The notes below the pieces were generated by a model that was not told the DNA's origin, did no database searches, and saw only the letters and a list, made by a program, of their open reading frames with translations. From NCBI RefSeq assembly GCF_014926585.1, contig NZ_CP045422.1:434001-498000 (forward strand): DNA of 64,000 nucleotides, written 5' to 3'. Position numbers and translations under genes: made by a program. This stretch comes from Devosia beringensis. Lineage in GTDB: Bacteria; Pseudomonadota; Alphaproteobacteria; Rhizobiales; Devosiaceae. This document shows positions 36,199-44,414 of this stretch, piece after piece. Within the stretch, counting starts at the first letter, position 1; each line of letters opens with the position of its first letter.

Positions 36199-36447
36199 TC
36201 ACGCCGCCTGGATCGCTGGACGCTGCCAGATGATGGTCGGAATCAGGTCTTCGGGTGCCGCCGAGCGCAGTTCCTCTTCGGTAAAATGATTGGCCATGAC
36301 CAGGCCCGGGCCAAGCTCCAGCATCACCGCCTCGAAGGCGTCAACGGTGGGCGCCTCGATGTGGAGGCCGATAATGTCACTCTGGGCATAAAAGACCTTT
36401 GCCTCATCGTCCCAAAGCGCGGTCACCGTAAATACGCGTTTTGCCAT
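36199..36447 (-). CDS. hicB: HicB-like antitoxin, DUF1902 type
   Basis: An 82-residue protein from the ATG at 36447, which has a GAGG site. MAKRVFTVTALWDDEAKVFY, followed by AQSDIIGLHIEAPTVDAFEA, is the partial RNase-H-like fold of HicB antitoxins. The C-terminus (EDLIPTIIWQRPAIQAA) is short and lacks an obvious DNA-binding helix-turn-helix, so autoregulation is uncertain. It precedes the toxin gene with no gap. An ATG further upstream (36483) is possible but starts before the ribosome site. Confidence 0.72.
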   Translation of the reverse strand: MAKRVFTVTALWDDEAKVFYAQSDIIGLHIEAPTVDAFEAVMLELGPGLVMANHFTEEELRSAAPEDLIPTIIWQRPAIQAA

Positions 36448-36469
36448 TTTCGCCTCGCCTGGAAAGAAA

Positions 36470-36500
36470 GCCGGTGGGTCCAAATATCGCTCCCACCGGC
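36470..36500 (-). terminator. Rho-independent terminator ending the GTA-relic operon
   Basis: GCCGGTGGG (36470-36478) pairs with CCCACCGGC (36492-36500), loop of 13. Read on the minus strand the hairpin is followed by TTTCTTT. It lies 19 bases after the endolysin stop and just before the hicB ribosome site, so it separates the two units. Confidence 0.7.
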
Positions 36501-36519
36501 CCGCATTGCAAGGCGGCCC

Positions 36520-37284
36520 CTACGCCCTGGCAATATCCCCCTTGAGCCCCTGGCGCAGGAAGATCACCGCCAGGGATTCCATGATCAGGTGCCCGGCCGA
36601 GCCGCTATCGAGCGCCGGTAGGTCCACGCCCAGCACCTGGGCGAGGCCGGCCAGCAGCATGAAACCGGCGGTGATATAGGTCTTGTAGCCACTCAGAATA
36701 TCCATGATCGAGCTCCATTGATCGGGTTTGGATGGGGATGTGGGCGTGGCGGCGTCAAGCAAGGCCGCAGCCCGGACGGCGGCGACGCGGGCGGACCAGC
36801 CCTTGCCAAAGGTGGCAAAGGTCGTGAGCCGGTTGAGAAAACCGAGGCGGCTGTCGCAGAGCGACCCGATCAGCCCGGCCGCGCCCTCGCGGTCGACGCG
36901 GCTGGTGATCGCTGCCAGAGTCAACGGGCCGATGACCCCGTCCGTCGTCACGCCCAGTTCGGCCTGCAGCGTGGCGATAGCGCGGGCCGGGCCGGAATTG
37001 ACGGCGAAATCGAACAGCGCCAGGTCGAGCCCGGCCGGCAATTGCCCCGCCTTGCTGGCGTCCCAGTAGAGGGCGCGATAGATGCGCGCCGCCTCGTCCC
37101 GCCCCAGGCCCTGCACAGCGCTTTTGGGCAGCGCCCACCAGGGCGAGACCTGACGCCGGCGCGCCAGCGTCTTGCGGGTAATACCCAGATTGGTGGCGCC
37201 GCCGGGATCGCTGGGATGGTCGGCATAGCCGCCTTCATGAAGCAGTACCGCGTCCAGACAGATGTCAAAGCGGGTTCTAGCCAT
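36520..37284 (-). CDS. GTA/phage endolysin, GH108 with holin-like tail
   Basis: A 254-residue protein. The N-terminal GH108 lysozyme domain starts RFDICLDAVLLHEGGYADHP, with the catalytic glutamate in EGGY and the family run DPGGATNLGIT. A peptidoglycan-binding-3 domain follows (ALFDFAVNSGPARAIATLQA). The C-terminal 60 residues (MDILSGYKTYITAGFMLLAG, then LAQVLGVDLP) hold a membrane helix and look like a small phage holin-type protein fused on. The ATG at 37284 has an AGGAG site six bases upstream and overlaps the end of the terminase-tail gene by eight bases, so the two are co-translated. Confidence 0.82.
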   Translation of the reverse strand: MARTRFDICLDAVLLHEGGYADHPSDPGGATNLGITRKTLARRRQVSPWWALPKSAVQGLGRDEAARIYRALYWDASKAGQLPAGLDLALFDFAVNSGPARAIATLQAELGVTTDGVIGPLTLAAITSRVDREGAAGLIGSLCDSRLGFLNRLTTFATFGKGWSARVAAVRAAALLDAATPTSPSKPDQWSSIMDILSGYKTYITAGFMLLAGLAQVLGVDLPALDSGSAGHLIMESLAVIFLRQGLKGDIARA

Positions 37285-39655
37285 GGAAATCTCCTGATGC
37301 GGCATGGCCCGCGCCCAGCACGGGGCTGAGCTGGGCGACAGAAAAGCTGAAGGCGCCGGGCAGGCCGCCGAAATCGAGCAGCTGCTCGGCGCTGGAATAG
37401 AGGGCTGTGGGCGATCCCACGTCGATGACGCGCCTGACCACGCCGCCGTCGAGAATGGTCAGGCGATAGGCCTCGGGCGCATGCTCGAGCGGCGCATCAG
37501 CCAGACCCCAGCCATCGCCATCGGCGCGGCTGCAGCGGGTCCAGGTCAGGACAATATCGCCGTCCGGCTGGCGCCGCGCCCGCAGATGCACCGGCGGCAG
37601 CGGCAAAGCCGGGCCCAGATCGACCGCCAGGGTCAGCGGAGTCCCCTCGACGTCGCCGCTGCCGGCATAGAGCCGGAGCGCCCGCGTCTCGCCCAGCCAG
37701 GCTGTTTCGATCGGCAAGGTGGCTACCCGGCTATCGAGAATGATGACCCTGGCGCCGATGGCGGCAGGTCCGATGGCCGGTCCCGTGCTCTCGAGCCCGC
37801 GCAGCAAGCCCGTCAGCCGATAGCGCCCCGGCGCCACCAGGCTGGCAGCGGCAAAGCCGATCACCTCCCAGGCGCCAACATCGGTCTGCACCGCCAGCCG
37901 GTTGCTGCCAGCGAGCACAGCGAGGTCTTCCGCCGAGGCTAGGTGCCCTTCATGCAGGGTCACCTCGACGCCCGGCCCGCGATCCCAGACCGCGCGCGGC
38001 CCGGCTGCCAGCGGCGTCGCCAGCACGCCCAGCTCGCCCCGGCGCGCCAGGCTTGCCAGACTGGTCCCGGTGGTCTCGTCCACCAGTTGCAGCGCGCCCG
38101 GCCAGGGCTGGGCATAGCCGGCCAGCGCCAGCCGCGCGCGGGTCGGCTCGGCCGGCAGCGGCGGCAGCTGCGCCAGCGCCAGCAGCGGCACGGCGCGCAC
38201 TGCATTGTCGCTGCCGCCGCGCAGCGAGCGATCGCCACCCACCGCGACTGCGGCAAGAGCCGGCAGCGCCTGGACCGTCACTTTTCGGGTCAGGCGATCG
38301 TTGATGGCGGTGATCTCGAATGGGCCTTCGGCGAGGCCCGCGATCGCGACGACATCGCCGGGCTCCAGCGCCAGTTGCGCCGGTGGCAGCTCGAACTCCA
38401 GGGTTTCGCGCCGGGCGCTCTGCCCGTCGAGCAGGCGTTCGGCCGCCAGCCTTGCTGCGGCGCCATCGAGCACCAGCGCCATGCTCTCGCCCGCCAATGG
38501 ACCGTCGGCCTGAGCCAAAGCTGTCACCGTGCCGGTCAGATAATCGCGCTCGCGGTCGACAAAGCTCAGCGCCAGCCGCCCCGGCTTTTCTGCCGGATCG
38601 CCGCGGCGCCGCGACAGCGTCGCGCCCTCGCCCTGCGCCAGCAGCGCCGGCTCCAGCGTGACTGCCGCCTGCCGGCTGGCCGCGCCCAGATGCAGCCCGT
38701 CAGGCCCATGCCGCAGCCCCTGCCCCGTCACGGCGATCAGCGGCTCCAGCGCGGCGCGGCCGGTGGTGGCCGTGCCCAAAGTGTAGCCGCTGACAAAGGG
38801 CAGGCTCGCCTCCGCCGTCAATGTCACGCCATGCTCGGCCGCCAAAGCCACCGCCAGTTCGTCGCTGGACAGCCCGCCGAGCCGCCCGGTCAGCCAGTGG
38901 CCGGTGCGGTGGTTGGCGCCGTCCGACCACACCTCTGTGAGCGCCGGAAAGGCCGGCCAGGGCCGCGCGTCCCAGGTCCAGTGATAGATGCGGTCGATGT
39001 CCACCATGCCGGGCGGATTGTTGGCCGGGTCGCGCCAGAAGGCCTGGTGGGCGCGCAGAGCCTGGCGCTGCATCAGCGGATCGGCCATGCCGGTGGAAAA
39101 ATGCGGCCCTCCGCTTTCGGCGCTCTTGTCGTCGCCAAAGATATTGGGCTGGTTGGCCCCCTTGTCGACGGCGCCGGAGCCCAGCTCATCACACCAGGCC
39201 GCAGCAAATTGCGGTCCCCGGAATCGGTCGGGGTCTGACGCCGACATCACCATGTCCCGCACCCCGTTGGGCCAGTACAGTTCATTGTCCTTGAGCCTTG
39301 GGCGTTCCTTGTCGGGATGAACGCCCAGGATGCCGCTGTCGCCCCGTACCATGATGGACGCGGCTTCGGTCATGGTTTCCCCGACCAGCGCGATCGGACT
39401 GACGCCCCTGGCCGCCAGGCCACGGACCCATTCGGCACCGGCCCGCGTCTTGCCGGCGCCGCGCCCGCCCAGCAGCAGCCAGGTTGTCCAGTCGCCTGCC
39501 GGGGGGCGCTGTTTATCCAGCGCCCATTTGTGCCAGTTGAAATAGAGCGCCTCGGCGTCTTGCTCGGTTTTGGAAAAGGCCAGCTCCTGGGGGCTGGCGG
39601 GGCCATAGAGTTCGTCATCGGGCGCCGGGGCCTCAGCGGTTTCTGAATTGCTCAA
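37277..39655 (-). CDS. Fused GTA terminase (N-terminal ATPase part) and GTA tail-hub protein (C-terminal part)
   Basis: An uninterrupted 792-residue frame from a TTG start. Residues 1-157 match the start of GTA large terminase (ORFg2): DWTTWLLLGGRGAGKTRAGA with Walker A at 63-70, and FAAAWCDEL with Walker B at about 150-157. At residue 158 the sequence switches to the end of the GTA_TIM domain of ORFg15 (LGSGAVDKGANQPNIFGDDK, then IDRIYHWTWDARPWPAFPAL), and the rest (DGANHRTGHWLTGRLGG onward) follows the ORFg15 tail-hub protein to its C-terminus. The nuclease half of the terminase and everything between the two genes are gone. The junction is near bases 39180-39187. It cannot work as a normal terminase; any function is unknown. 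Confidence 0.8.
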   Translation of the reverse strand: MSNSETAEAPAPDDELYGPASPQELAFSKTEQDAEALYFNWHKWALDKQRPPAGDWTTWLLLGGRGAGKTRAGAEWVRGLAARGVSPIALVGETMTEAASIMVRGDSGILGVHPDKERPRLKDNELYWPNGVRDMVMSASDPDRFRGPQFAAAWCDELGSGAVDKGANQPNIFGDDKSAESGGPHFSTGMADPLMQRQALRAHQAFWRDPANNPPGMVDIDRIYHWTWDARPWPAFPALTEVWSDGANHRTGHWLTGRLGGLSSDELAVALAAEHGVTLTAEASLPFVSGYTLGTATTGRAALEPLIAVTGQGLRHGPDGLHLGAASRQAAVTLEPALLAQGEGATLSRRRGDPAEKPGRLALSFVDRERDYLTGTVTALAQADGPLAGESMALVLDGAAARLAAERLLDGQSARRETLEFELPPAQLALEPGDVVAIAGLAEGPFEITAINDRLTRKVTVQALPALAAVAVGGDRSLRGGSDNAVRAVPLLALAQLPPLPAEPTRARLALAGYAQPWPGALQLVDETTGTSLASLARRGELGVLATPLAAGPRAVWDRGPGVEVTLHEGHLASAEDLAVLAGSNRLAVQTDVGAWEVIGFAAASLVAPGRYRLTGLLRGLESTGPAIGPAAIGARVIILDSRVATLPIETAWLGETRALRLYAGSGDVEGTPLTLAVDLGPALPLPPVHLRARRQPDGDIVLTWTRCSRADGDGWGLADAPLEHAPEAYRLTILDGGVVRRVIDVGSPTALYSSAEQLLDFGGLPGAFSFSVAQLSPVLGAGHAASGDFHG

Positions 39656-40061
39656 TGCGCTTGGCCAGTTTGTTGCGCAGGTCCGTCATGTCCTTCTTGC
39701 TGGCCGGCTCGGCATTGCGCTGTGCAGCGCCCATTTCGAGCAGTGCGTCCAGCGTACGCACCTCCAGGCTGAGTACCCGTGCCTGCCGGTCGATTGGTTC
39801 ATCTGTGGCCATTTCCAATTGCCTTACCTGTTTGTCGAGCACCTTGAGCATCCGCGCGACGAGGTCGTCATACCGGACGATGCGGGCGCGGGCACTGAGC
39901 CAGCCTTCCACTTCCCTGCGGTAGCGCAGTTGCGCCAGGGTGATGCCATAGCGCTGGCAGATGGTGGCGGGGTGGAACTGACGGCCCTCATATTCGGCGC
40001 GGATCGCATCCCAGCGAATGCCGGGCGGTTCGGTCAACAGGCTGTCGCTATCCATGTCCAT
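39633..40061 (-). CDS. GTA small-terminase-like protein (ORFg1 position)
   Basis: A 142-residue protein. The N-terminal part (IRAEYEGRQFHPATICQRYG, then ITLAQLRYRREVEGW) looks like a helix-turn-helix DNA-binding domain; the rest is a charged coiled region (MLKVLDKQVRQLEM) of the kind that oligomerises. Size, domain order and position directly before the terminase gene fit the first gene of the RcGTA-like cluster. It overlaps the following TTG-started gene by 23 bases. There are no disabling mutations, although its partner is truncated. The first two ATGs (40061, 40055) are both usable. Confidence 0.7.
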   Translation of the reverse strand: MDMDSDSLLTEPPGIRWDAIRAEYEGRQFHPATICQRYGITLAQLRYRREVEGWLSARARIVRYDDLVARMLKVLDKQVRQLEMATDEPIDRQARVLSLEVRTLDALLEMGAAQRNAEPASKKDMTDLRNKLAKRIEQFRNR

Positions 40062-40153
40062 GACTCACTTGTGAATCGCCGCCGCGCCATGGCCTGGAAC
40101 CAGATGAATCCGTCGCGGATTCACCTGCAAAGCCGTCCACCCGGGAGGACCCG

Positions 40154-40429
40154 ATGTCCGCCGTGATCCGCCATATCCACTACAAGCCCGAAAGCCGCGA
40201 GCTCTCGATCTGGTTCGGTCCCGAGGGCCGGCGCTATAGCTATTTCGATGTGCCCGAAGCCATCTTTGCGGGCCTGCGCAACGCCGAGTCCCGCGGCCGG
40301 TTCTTCAACCAGGCGATCCGTGACCGCTTCGCCTGCGTGCTCGTCGATCCGTCCGCCGTGCGCAACCGGCGCTGGCGGGCGCTGCATCCGGGTTCTTTAC
40401 CCACTTCTTCGACTGTGCCTGAACAATAG
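40154..40429 (+). CDS. KTSC domain protein
   Basis: A 91-residue protein with the KTSC fold signature: IRHIHYKPESRELSIWFGPE, then YSYFDVPEAIFAGLRNAESR and FFNQAIRDRFAC. KTSC domains occur alone in many bacteria and near phage genes or fused to lysyl-tRNA synthetase; their activity is not settled. A GGGAGG site lies five bases before the ATG. It is divergent from the GTA relic, with a 92-base gap. The proline/serine tail after KTSC is not conserved in appearance. Confidence 0.75.
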   Translation: MSAVIRHIHYKPESRELSIWFGPEGRRYSYFDVPEAIFAGLRNAESRGRFFNQAIRDRFACVLVDPSAVRNRRWRALHPGSLPTSSTVPEQ

Positions 40430-40703
40430 CATGCCAGCGTGACGCGGGGATAACTGGGATAAGTTGGCGGTAAAAAACGGCGCGGATGACGTGCTGATCG
40501 CGGCGAAGCGCGCGGGCAGATCAGCGAATACAACCGACACTGCCTCAACGGCCCGGGACAGCTGGCCAAAGCCACGCCGCATCTGCACGAAATATGCGAG
40601 CACCCGTCCGGATTCGAAAACCTGTCGACTAGCTACGTAAAAGGCCCATAGGGTAAGCAAGGCAGGCGCCTTTCCAGAACACCGGCAAGGCAGCAAGGAG
40701 TAC
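40430..40703. other. Intergenic region with a possible decayed coding fragment
   Basis: No gene is called. Bases about 40512-40652 read in one frame as ISEYNRHCLNGPGQLAKATP and HLHEICEHPSGFENLSTSYV and end at a stop, and an upstream stretch in a different frame also looks coding-like, so this may be a decayed gene. I do not recognise it. The 3' part must hold the promoter of the small secreted protein that follows. Confidence 0.3.
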
Positions 40704-40707
40704 ATGA

Positions 40708-41025
40708 ATGAGAAGCTTGACGATTGCCGTGGCGTTGACGGTCTCCTGCAGCCTTGTTGTGCCTGCGGCCGCGCAGAAAAGCCCCATCAAGGAAGGCGAT
40801 TATGTGTGCCGGAACAACGGGCAGATCACCGGCTCCTTCCAGATCGACAGCGCCTCGACCTATGTCGATGGCGCGGGCCAGCAGCGCAGCTATCAATATG
40901 ACCCTTCGCTCAACGTCCTCAATTTCGATACCGGCAAGCAGTATTTCATTGGTCGGGAGAACCTGCTCATTCTGCTTGAAAACGGACAGATCGGAAAGCA
41001 CGGCTGCATCAGGCAGATCAGGTAA
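40708..41025 (+). CDS. Small secreted hypothetical protein
   Basis: A 105-residue exported protein with signal peptide MRSLTIAVALTVSCSLVVPA, cut near AAA-QK. The mature part has two cysteines (DYVCRNNGQ and KHGCIRQIR) that could form a disulfide, and a beta-rich pattern (GDYVCRNNGQITGSFQIDSA). An AAGGAG site lies seven bases before the ATG; a competing ATG at 40704 leads to a short unrelated frame. Function unknown. A strong convergent terminator follows. Confidence 0.7.
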   Translation: MRSLTIAVALTVSCSLVVPAAAQKSPIKEGDYVCRNNGQITGSFQIDSASTYVDGAGQQRSYQYDPSLNVLNFDTGKQYFIGRENLLILLENGQIGKHGCIRQIR

Positions 41026-41141
41026 CAGACCAGGTGTTCAGTAGCCGGCAATTACTGGCCCGACGGCAGCAGTCGACCCGGTTGCGGTCGTTGGTTCCTA
41101 TCTGAGGCTTATCTGAAAGCGGCCGTTGCCAGTGTCTGGAG

Positions 41142-41179
41142 AGAAGATGCGCCAGGCAGTTCTCGCTGGCGCATCTTCT
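41142..41179. terminator. Perfect 14-bp hairpin between convergent genes
   Basis: AGAAGATGCGCCAG (41142-41155) pairs with CTGGCGCATCTTCT (41166-41179) around a ten-base loop. It lies between the ends of the secreted protein and SDR genes and can serve both strands. No long T-run is present, but the stem is flawless. Confidence 0.65.
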
Positions 41180-41210
41180 GCTGATTACTGACTTGTCGAT
41201 TCAGCCGCTG

Positions 41211-41942
41211 CTACCAGGGCGCGTTGCCCGCTGGCTCAACGAAGCGGCCCGACACAGTGTCATCCTCAAACAGGGCATATTCAACCGGCAAGCGGGCCCC
41301 TTCTTCGGCAGTCATGAAGCCATTGTTGCCGGTCAAGTCTGTTTTGACATAGCCGGGCGCCACAGAGTTGACTGCAATTCCGGCACCTTTCAGTTCTGCG
41401 GCCAATTGCACGGTGAGCATGTTGAGCGCGGCCTTTGAGGCGTTGTAGCCAATGAGACGAGCCTCATAATAAGGCGAGGACGGATCGCCATTGATGGAAA
41501 GGGACCCCAGCATAGTGGCCAGGTTGACGATGCGCCCGGCGGTAGAGCTGCGCAAAAGTGGCAGCATGGCCTGTGTCACTGCCAGCGTGCCGAGGAAATT
41601 GGTTTCCATAAGCCGGCGTGCAGCCCCGATTGTCGCAACGGAGGGCGGACCATCTTCCGCATCTACGATGCCGGCATTGTTGACCAGAATATCGAGCCGA
41701 CTATATCGTCCCCCGATCATCTGCGCCGCTGCCTCGATGGTCGCTTCGTCATTGAGGTCGATCTGGACGGCCTCAACATTAAGTCCGTCCGAGCGGAGCG
41801 CCGCAACCGCTTGCTGGCCCCGGGTGAGATCGCGTGATCCGAGTAATACCGTGACCCCGGACTGGGCCAGCTGACGAGCAATCTCCAGACCGATGCCCTT
41901 GTTGGCGCCGGTCACCAGCGCGATTTTCTGTGTCGTCATCAT
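41211..41942 (-). CDS. Short-chain dehydrogenase/reductase
   Basis: A 243-residue classical SDR: cofactor loop VTGANKGIGLEIARQLAQSG, NNAGIVD, and the active-site YNASKAALN with an upstream serine (TMLGSLS). The variant GANKGIG and the tail GDPSSPYYEARLIGYNASK resemble carbonyl-reductase-like SDRs, so an NADPH-dependent carbonyl reduction is likely; the substrate is unknown. It is divergent from a TetR regulator across 72 bases and is probably its target. I use the ATG at 41942. Confidence 0.85.
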   Translation of the reverse strand: MMTTQKIALVTGANKGIGLEIARQLAQSGVTVLLGSRDLTRGQQAVAALRSDGLNVEAVQIDLNDEATIEAAAQMIGGRYSRLDILVNNAGIVDAEDGPPSVATIGAARRLMETNFLGTLAVTQAMLPLLRSSTAGRIVNLATMLGSLSINGDPSSPYYEARLIGYNASKAALNMLTVQLAAELKGAGIAVNSVAPGYVKTDLTGNNGFMTAEEGARLPVEYALFEDDTVSGRFVEPAGNAPW

Positions 41943-41971
41943 CAATACCCTTCAGAAATTGGCCAAATGCC

Positions 41972-41979
41972 TGACGTCA
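41972..41979. promoter_or_regulatory. Palindrome in the SDR/TetR divergent promoter, candidate operator core
   Basis: TGACGTCA is a perfect 8-bp palindrome centred in the 72-base gap between the SDR and tetR starts. A site there could control both genes at once, as is usual for divergent TetR systems. Short palindromes occur by chance, so confidence is low. Confidence 0.35.
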
Positions 41980-42014
41980 ATATATGAAGGATCATTCGAG
42001 TTTTGGATTCGCAT

Positions 42015-42644
42015 ATGGATGTTGCAGCCCCGGGTCACCTAAGTGCCCGCAAAGTGCCGCGTCAGGCGCGTTCCGCGGTGACGGTCGACGCCATTTTCGA
42101 GGCGACCATTCAGGTTCTGCTTGCCGAGGGAGTGCACCGGTTGACCACCACGCGCGTGGCGCAACGCGCCGGCGTGTCTGTGGGCACTATGTACCAATAT
42201 TTCCCGCACAAGCAGGCGTTGCTTTACGCACTCAACGAGCGCTACCTCGATCGGCTCGCCGATCGGGTGGAGGACGTATGCCTGCACCATCACGGCAAGC
42301 CGACCGGCATCATGGTAGCGGCCCTGGTAACGGCCTACTGGGAGGCCAAGACCGAGCGCGCCGATGTCACTCGGGTGCTCTACAGTTCTGCCGTCGAGCT
42401 CGATAACGAAGCGCTCATAGACGCGTTCGCCAGGCGTATGGACCAAGCAACAATGACAATGCTTGCCACGGCCCCTGGCGCTAAATACGTCCACCTCGAA
42501 CTGGTGAATGCCACCCTGTTATCGGTCATTTTTGGCACCGTGCGGAATGTCTTTGAGCGCAATATGCCGTTGACGCTTCAAGTTGATATCCGAAAACAAT
42601 TGGTAGCGATGTGCATGTCTTATCTTCAGGGATCTGGCGGCTAG
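42015..42644 (+). CDS. TetR-family transcriptional regulator
   Basis: A 209-residue regulator. The HTH domain is VDAIFEATIQVLLAEGVHRL followed by TTTRVAQRAGVSVGTMYQYF, a standard TetR DNA-binding unit; the C-terminal ligand domain is helical. The ATG at 42015 is preferred over an upstream TTG. It is divergent from the SDR gene and most likely represses it in the absence of a substrate-like ligand. No other target is suggested by context. Confidence 0.88.
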   Translation: MDVAAPGHLSARKVPRQARSAVTVDAIFEATIQVLLAEGVHRLTTTRVAQRAGVSVGTMYQYFPHKQALLYALNERYLDRLADRVEDVCLHHHGKPTGIMVAALVTAYWEAKTERADVTRVLYSSAVELDNEALIDAFARRMDQATMTMLATAPGAKYVHLELVNATLLSVIFGTVRNVFERNMPLTLQVDIRKQLVAMCMSYLQGSGG

Positions 42645-42733
42645 CGACTAAACGATCAAATTAGGTCACGTCAGCTTTCTTTGTCGTTCCGCCAAAAAAG
42701 CAGCCAGTCCGCTCCCCACCCCATAACCGCCCC

Positions 42734-43969
42734 CTACCCCTCCCGCGCAAAATCCATCGCCGCCTCCAGCGCCGCCAGGTCGCTCTCGGCGGTCATGGCT
42801 TGCCGGGCGCGGGCGGCGACGTCCCGGGCCATGGCCAAGGCCGGCGCCCGGAGATCGGGACTGGCAAAGGCCAGTGTCCTCAGCCCCACCAGCAGGCGCT
42901 GCACCACCTCGATGGTGGCCGCGCCGTCGCGGGCAATGGGGCGGAAGCCGTCACTGATCAGGTCGGTCGGATCGAGCGGCGGCACCGAAATCCGGTCATG
43001 GCGCGGCTGCCAGTCGGGATCGGCGGCGGGACGGTCGATCAGCACGCGCACCAGCGTGCCGACCACGTCGATGGCGGTGCCCGGATCGTTGATGCCGGGC
43101 GATAGCGCCTTGGAGGCGATCTCGCCCAGCACGACGAGGCCAAAGCGCGGGTCGCTGTAAAAGGTGCGACGGTCGCCCACGACAAACGCCGCCTGCAGTT
43201 CGTCCACCGCCTCGGCGGGCACCACGCCCTCGATCCGCATGAGCGGGCGGTCGGGCGAGACATAGGTGCCCGGCCGGGCCGTGATGGCGATGGTCAGGTC
43301 ATGCGCCTGGGCCAGAGCCTGCAACTGGCCGGCATCGACATGCTGTACATAGCCGACTTTGACAGCATTGATGGGCATGCCCTGGGGCGCGATGATCTGC
43401 ACCCGACAGTCAAAGACCGGATGTTCACCCGACAGGGTAAAGGCCTCGCGCGTTGCGCGCTCCACCCGGTCAATGGTGTGGCCGACCCGGCCAATGGCTG
43501 AAATCTGGCCGATCCAGCGGATCAGGGCGGTCACCACCAGCACCACCACGGCCAGGGTGACGGCAAACAGGAACAGCCGCCCGGCCTCGCTATAGAAGCC
43601 GGCCGAGAGGCCGATAATGCCGACAATTGCAAAGAGGAAGGCGCCGATGAACATCGAGATGGCGGTCTGGGCGCCGCGATCGGCGGTGATCAGCGCCACC
43701 GCCCGCGGCGAGGTCGCACTTGAGGCGCTCGACAAGGCGGCCACCATGGTGGAGAGGGCAAACACCGCCACCGTCAGCAGGCTCGAGGCCAGGATGGTCA
43801 GGATCGACACCACCGCATCGGACGGCATGGTGAAGGGCAGGTTTTCGGGGGCAAAGCGCGCCAGAAACCAGGCAATGACGATGCTGAGCACCGCCAGCAG
43901 CGAAAAGGCCGCCGGCAGAAACCACATGCGCTGGGCGATCTGGCGAAGATGAAAGGTAAGCTGGCTCAT
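42734..43969 (-). CDS. DUF2254 family membrane protein
   Basis: A 411-residue protein: four N-terminal membrane helices (first WFLPAAFSLLAVLSIVIAWF) followed by a large soluble domain. Family marks include FALSTMVAALSSASSATSPR, SRSGF-like ends and the conserved GEIASKALSPGINDPGTAID. DUF2254 proteins are widespread in alphaproteobacteria and have no established role. AGGGGGACTTT precedes the ATG as ribosome site. Single gene. Confidence 0.85.
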   Translation of the reverse strand: MSQLTFHLRQIAQRMWFLPAAFSLLAVLSIVIAWFLARFAPENLPFTMPSDAVVSILTILASSLLTVAVFALSTMVAALSSASSATSPRAVALITADRGAQTAISMFIGAFLFAIVGIIGLSAGFYSEAGRLFLFAVTLAVVVLVVTALIRWIGQISAIGRVGHTIDRVERATREAFTLSGEHPVFDCRVQIIAPQGMPINAVKVGYVQHVDAGQLQALAQAHDLTIAITARPGTYVSPDRPLMRIEGVVPAEAVDELQAAFVVGDRRTFYSDPRFGLVVLGEIASKALSPGINDPGTAIDVVGTLVRVLIDRPAADPDWQPRHDRISVPPLDPTDLISDGFRPIARDGAATIEVVQRLLVGLRTLAFASPDLRAPALAMARDVAARARQAMTAESDLAALEAAMDFAREG

Positions 43970-44030
43970 AAAGTCCCCCTGCCCTCAGTAACGCGAAGCG
44001 CGGGCAAAGGGTTGTCGAAAAGATCCCGCC

Positions 44031-44414
44031 CTAGATCCGGACGAACTCAACCTGCTGGCAGGCGATGAACTGGCAGCCGCGCAGCGATAGCCGGTCCTCG
44101 TCGACCAGGGTCAGCGATCCGCCGGCGACAGCGCCGCCATAGGTTACCACGCCGCGCCACTGATTGTCAGCGACCGGCCCAGCCTCCCGCACCACGAGCG
44201 TATTGAGCTGGGCCAGGTTTTCGGGCGATCGGGCATCGGCGCGCAGCCAGGTCAGCCGGGCGCAGAGTTCGGTGCCGTCGCCGCACAGGCTCACCGCATA
44301 GCGCGACTCGCCGGTCGTGGTCTGCCAGCTGCCCACCGGGCTGGGGTCCTCGGCAAAGACCGGGGCCAGGCTGGCCAGCAGCAGCACCAAAGTGGGCAAT
44401 GTGTCGTTGAGCAT
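44031..44414 (-). CDS. Secreted DUF2147-like protein
   Basis: A 127-residue exported protein with signal peptide MLNDTLPTLVLLLASLAPVF cut near AEDPS. The mature domain begins PVGSWQTTTGESRYAVSLCG and contains ELCARLTWL and the late CQFIACQQVEFVRI. The DUF2147 pattern (W..., CG..LCG..WL, N.W.G..) is visible in spaced form. Four cysteines could form two disulfides. Function is not known for the family. Single gene. Confidence 0.65.
   Translation of the reverse strand: MLNDTLPTLVLLLASLAPVFAEDPSPVGSWQTTTGESRYAVSLCGDGTELCARLTWLRADARSPENLAQLNTLVVREAGPVADNQWRGVVTYGGAVAGGSLTLVDEDRLSLRGCQFIACQQVEFVRI

Noticed and set aside
36520-40429. A complete prophage or functional GTA
   Set aside because: No portal, capsid, protease, major tail, integrase or repressor gene is present; only the two ends of a GTA cluster and a lysis gene remain.
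40397-40705. A 102-codon minus-strand gene between the KTSC and secreted protein genes
   Set aside because: It overlaps the end of the KTSC gene, has no ribosome site and no protein-like pattern; the plus strand there looks more like decayed coding sequence.
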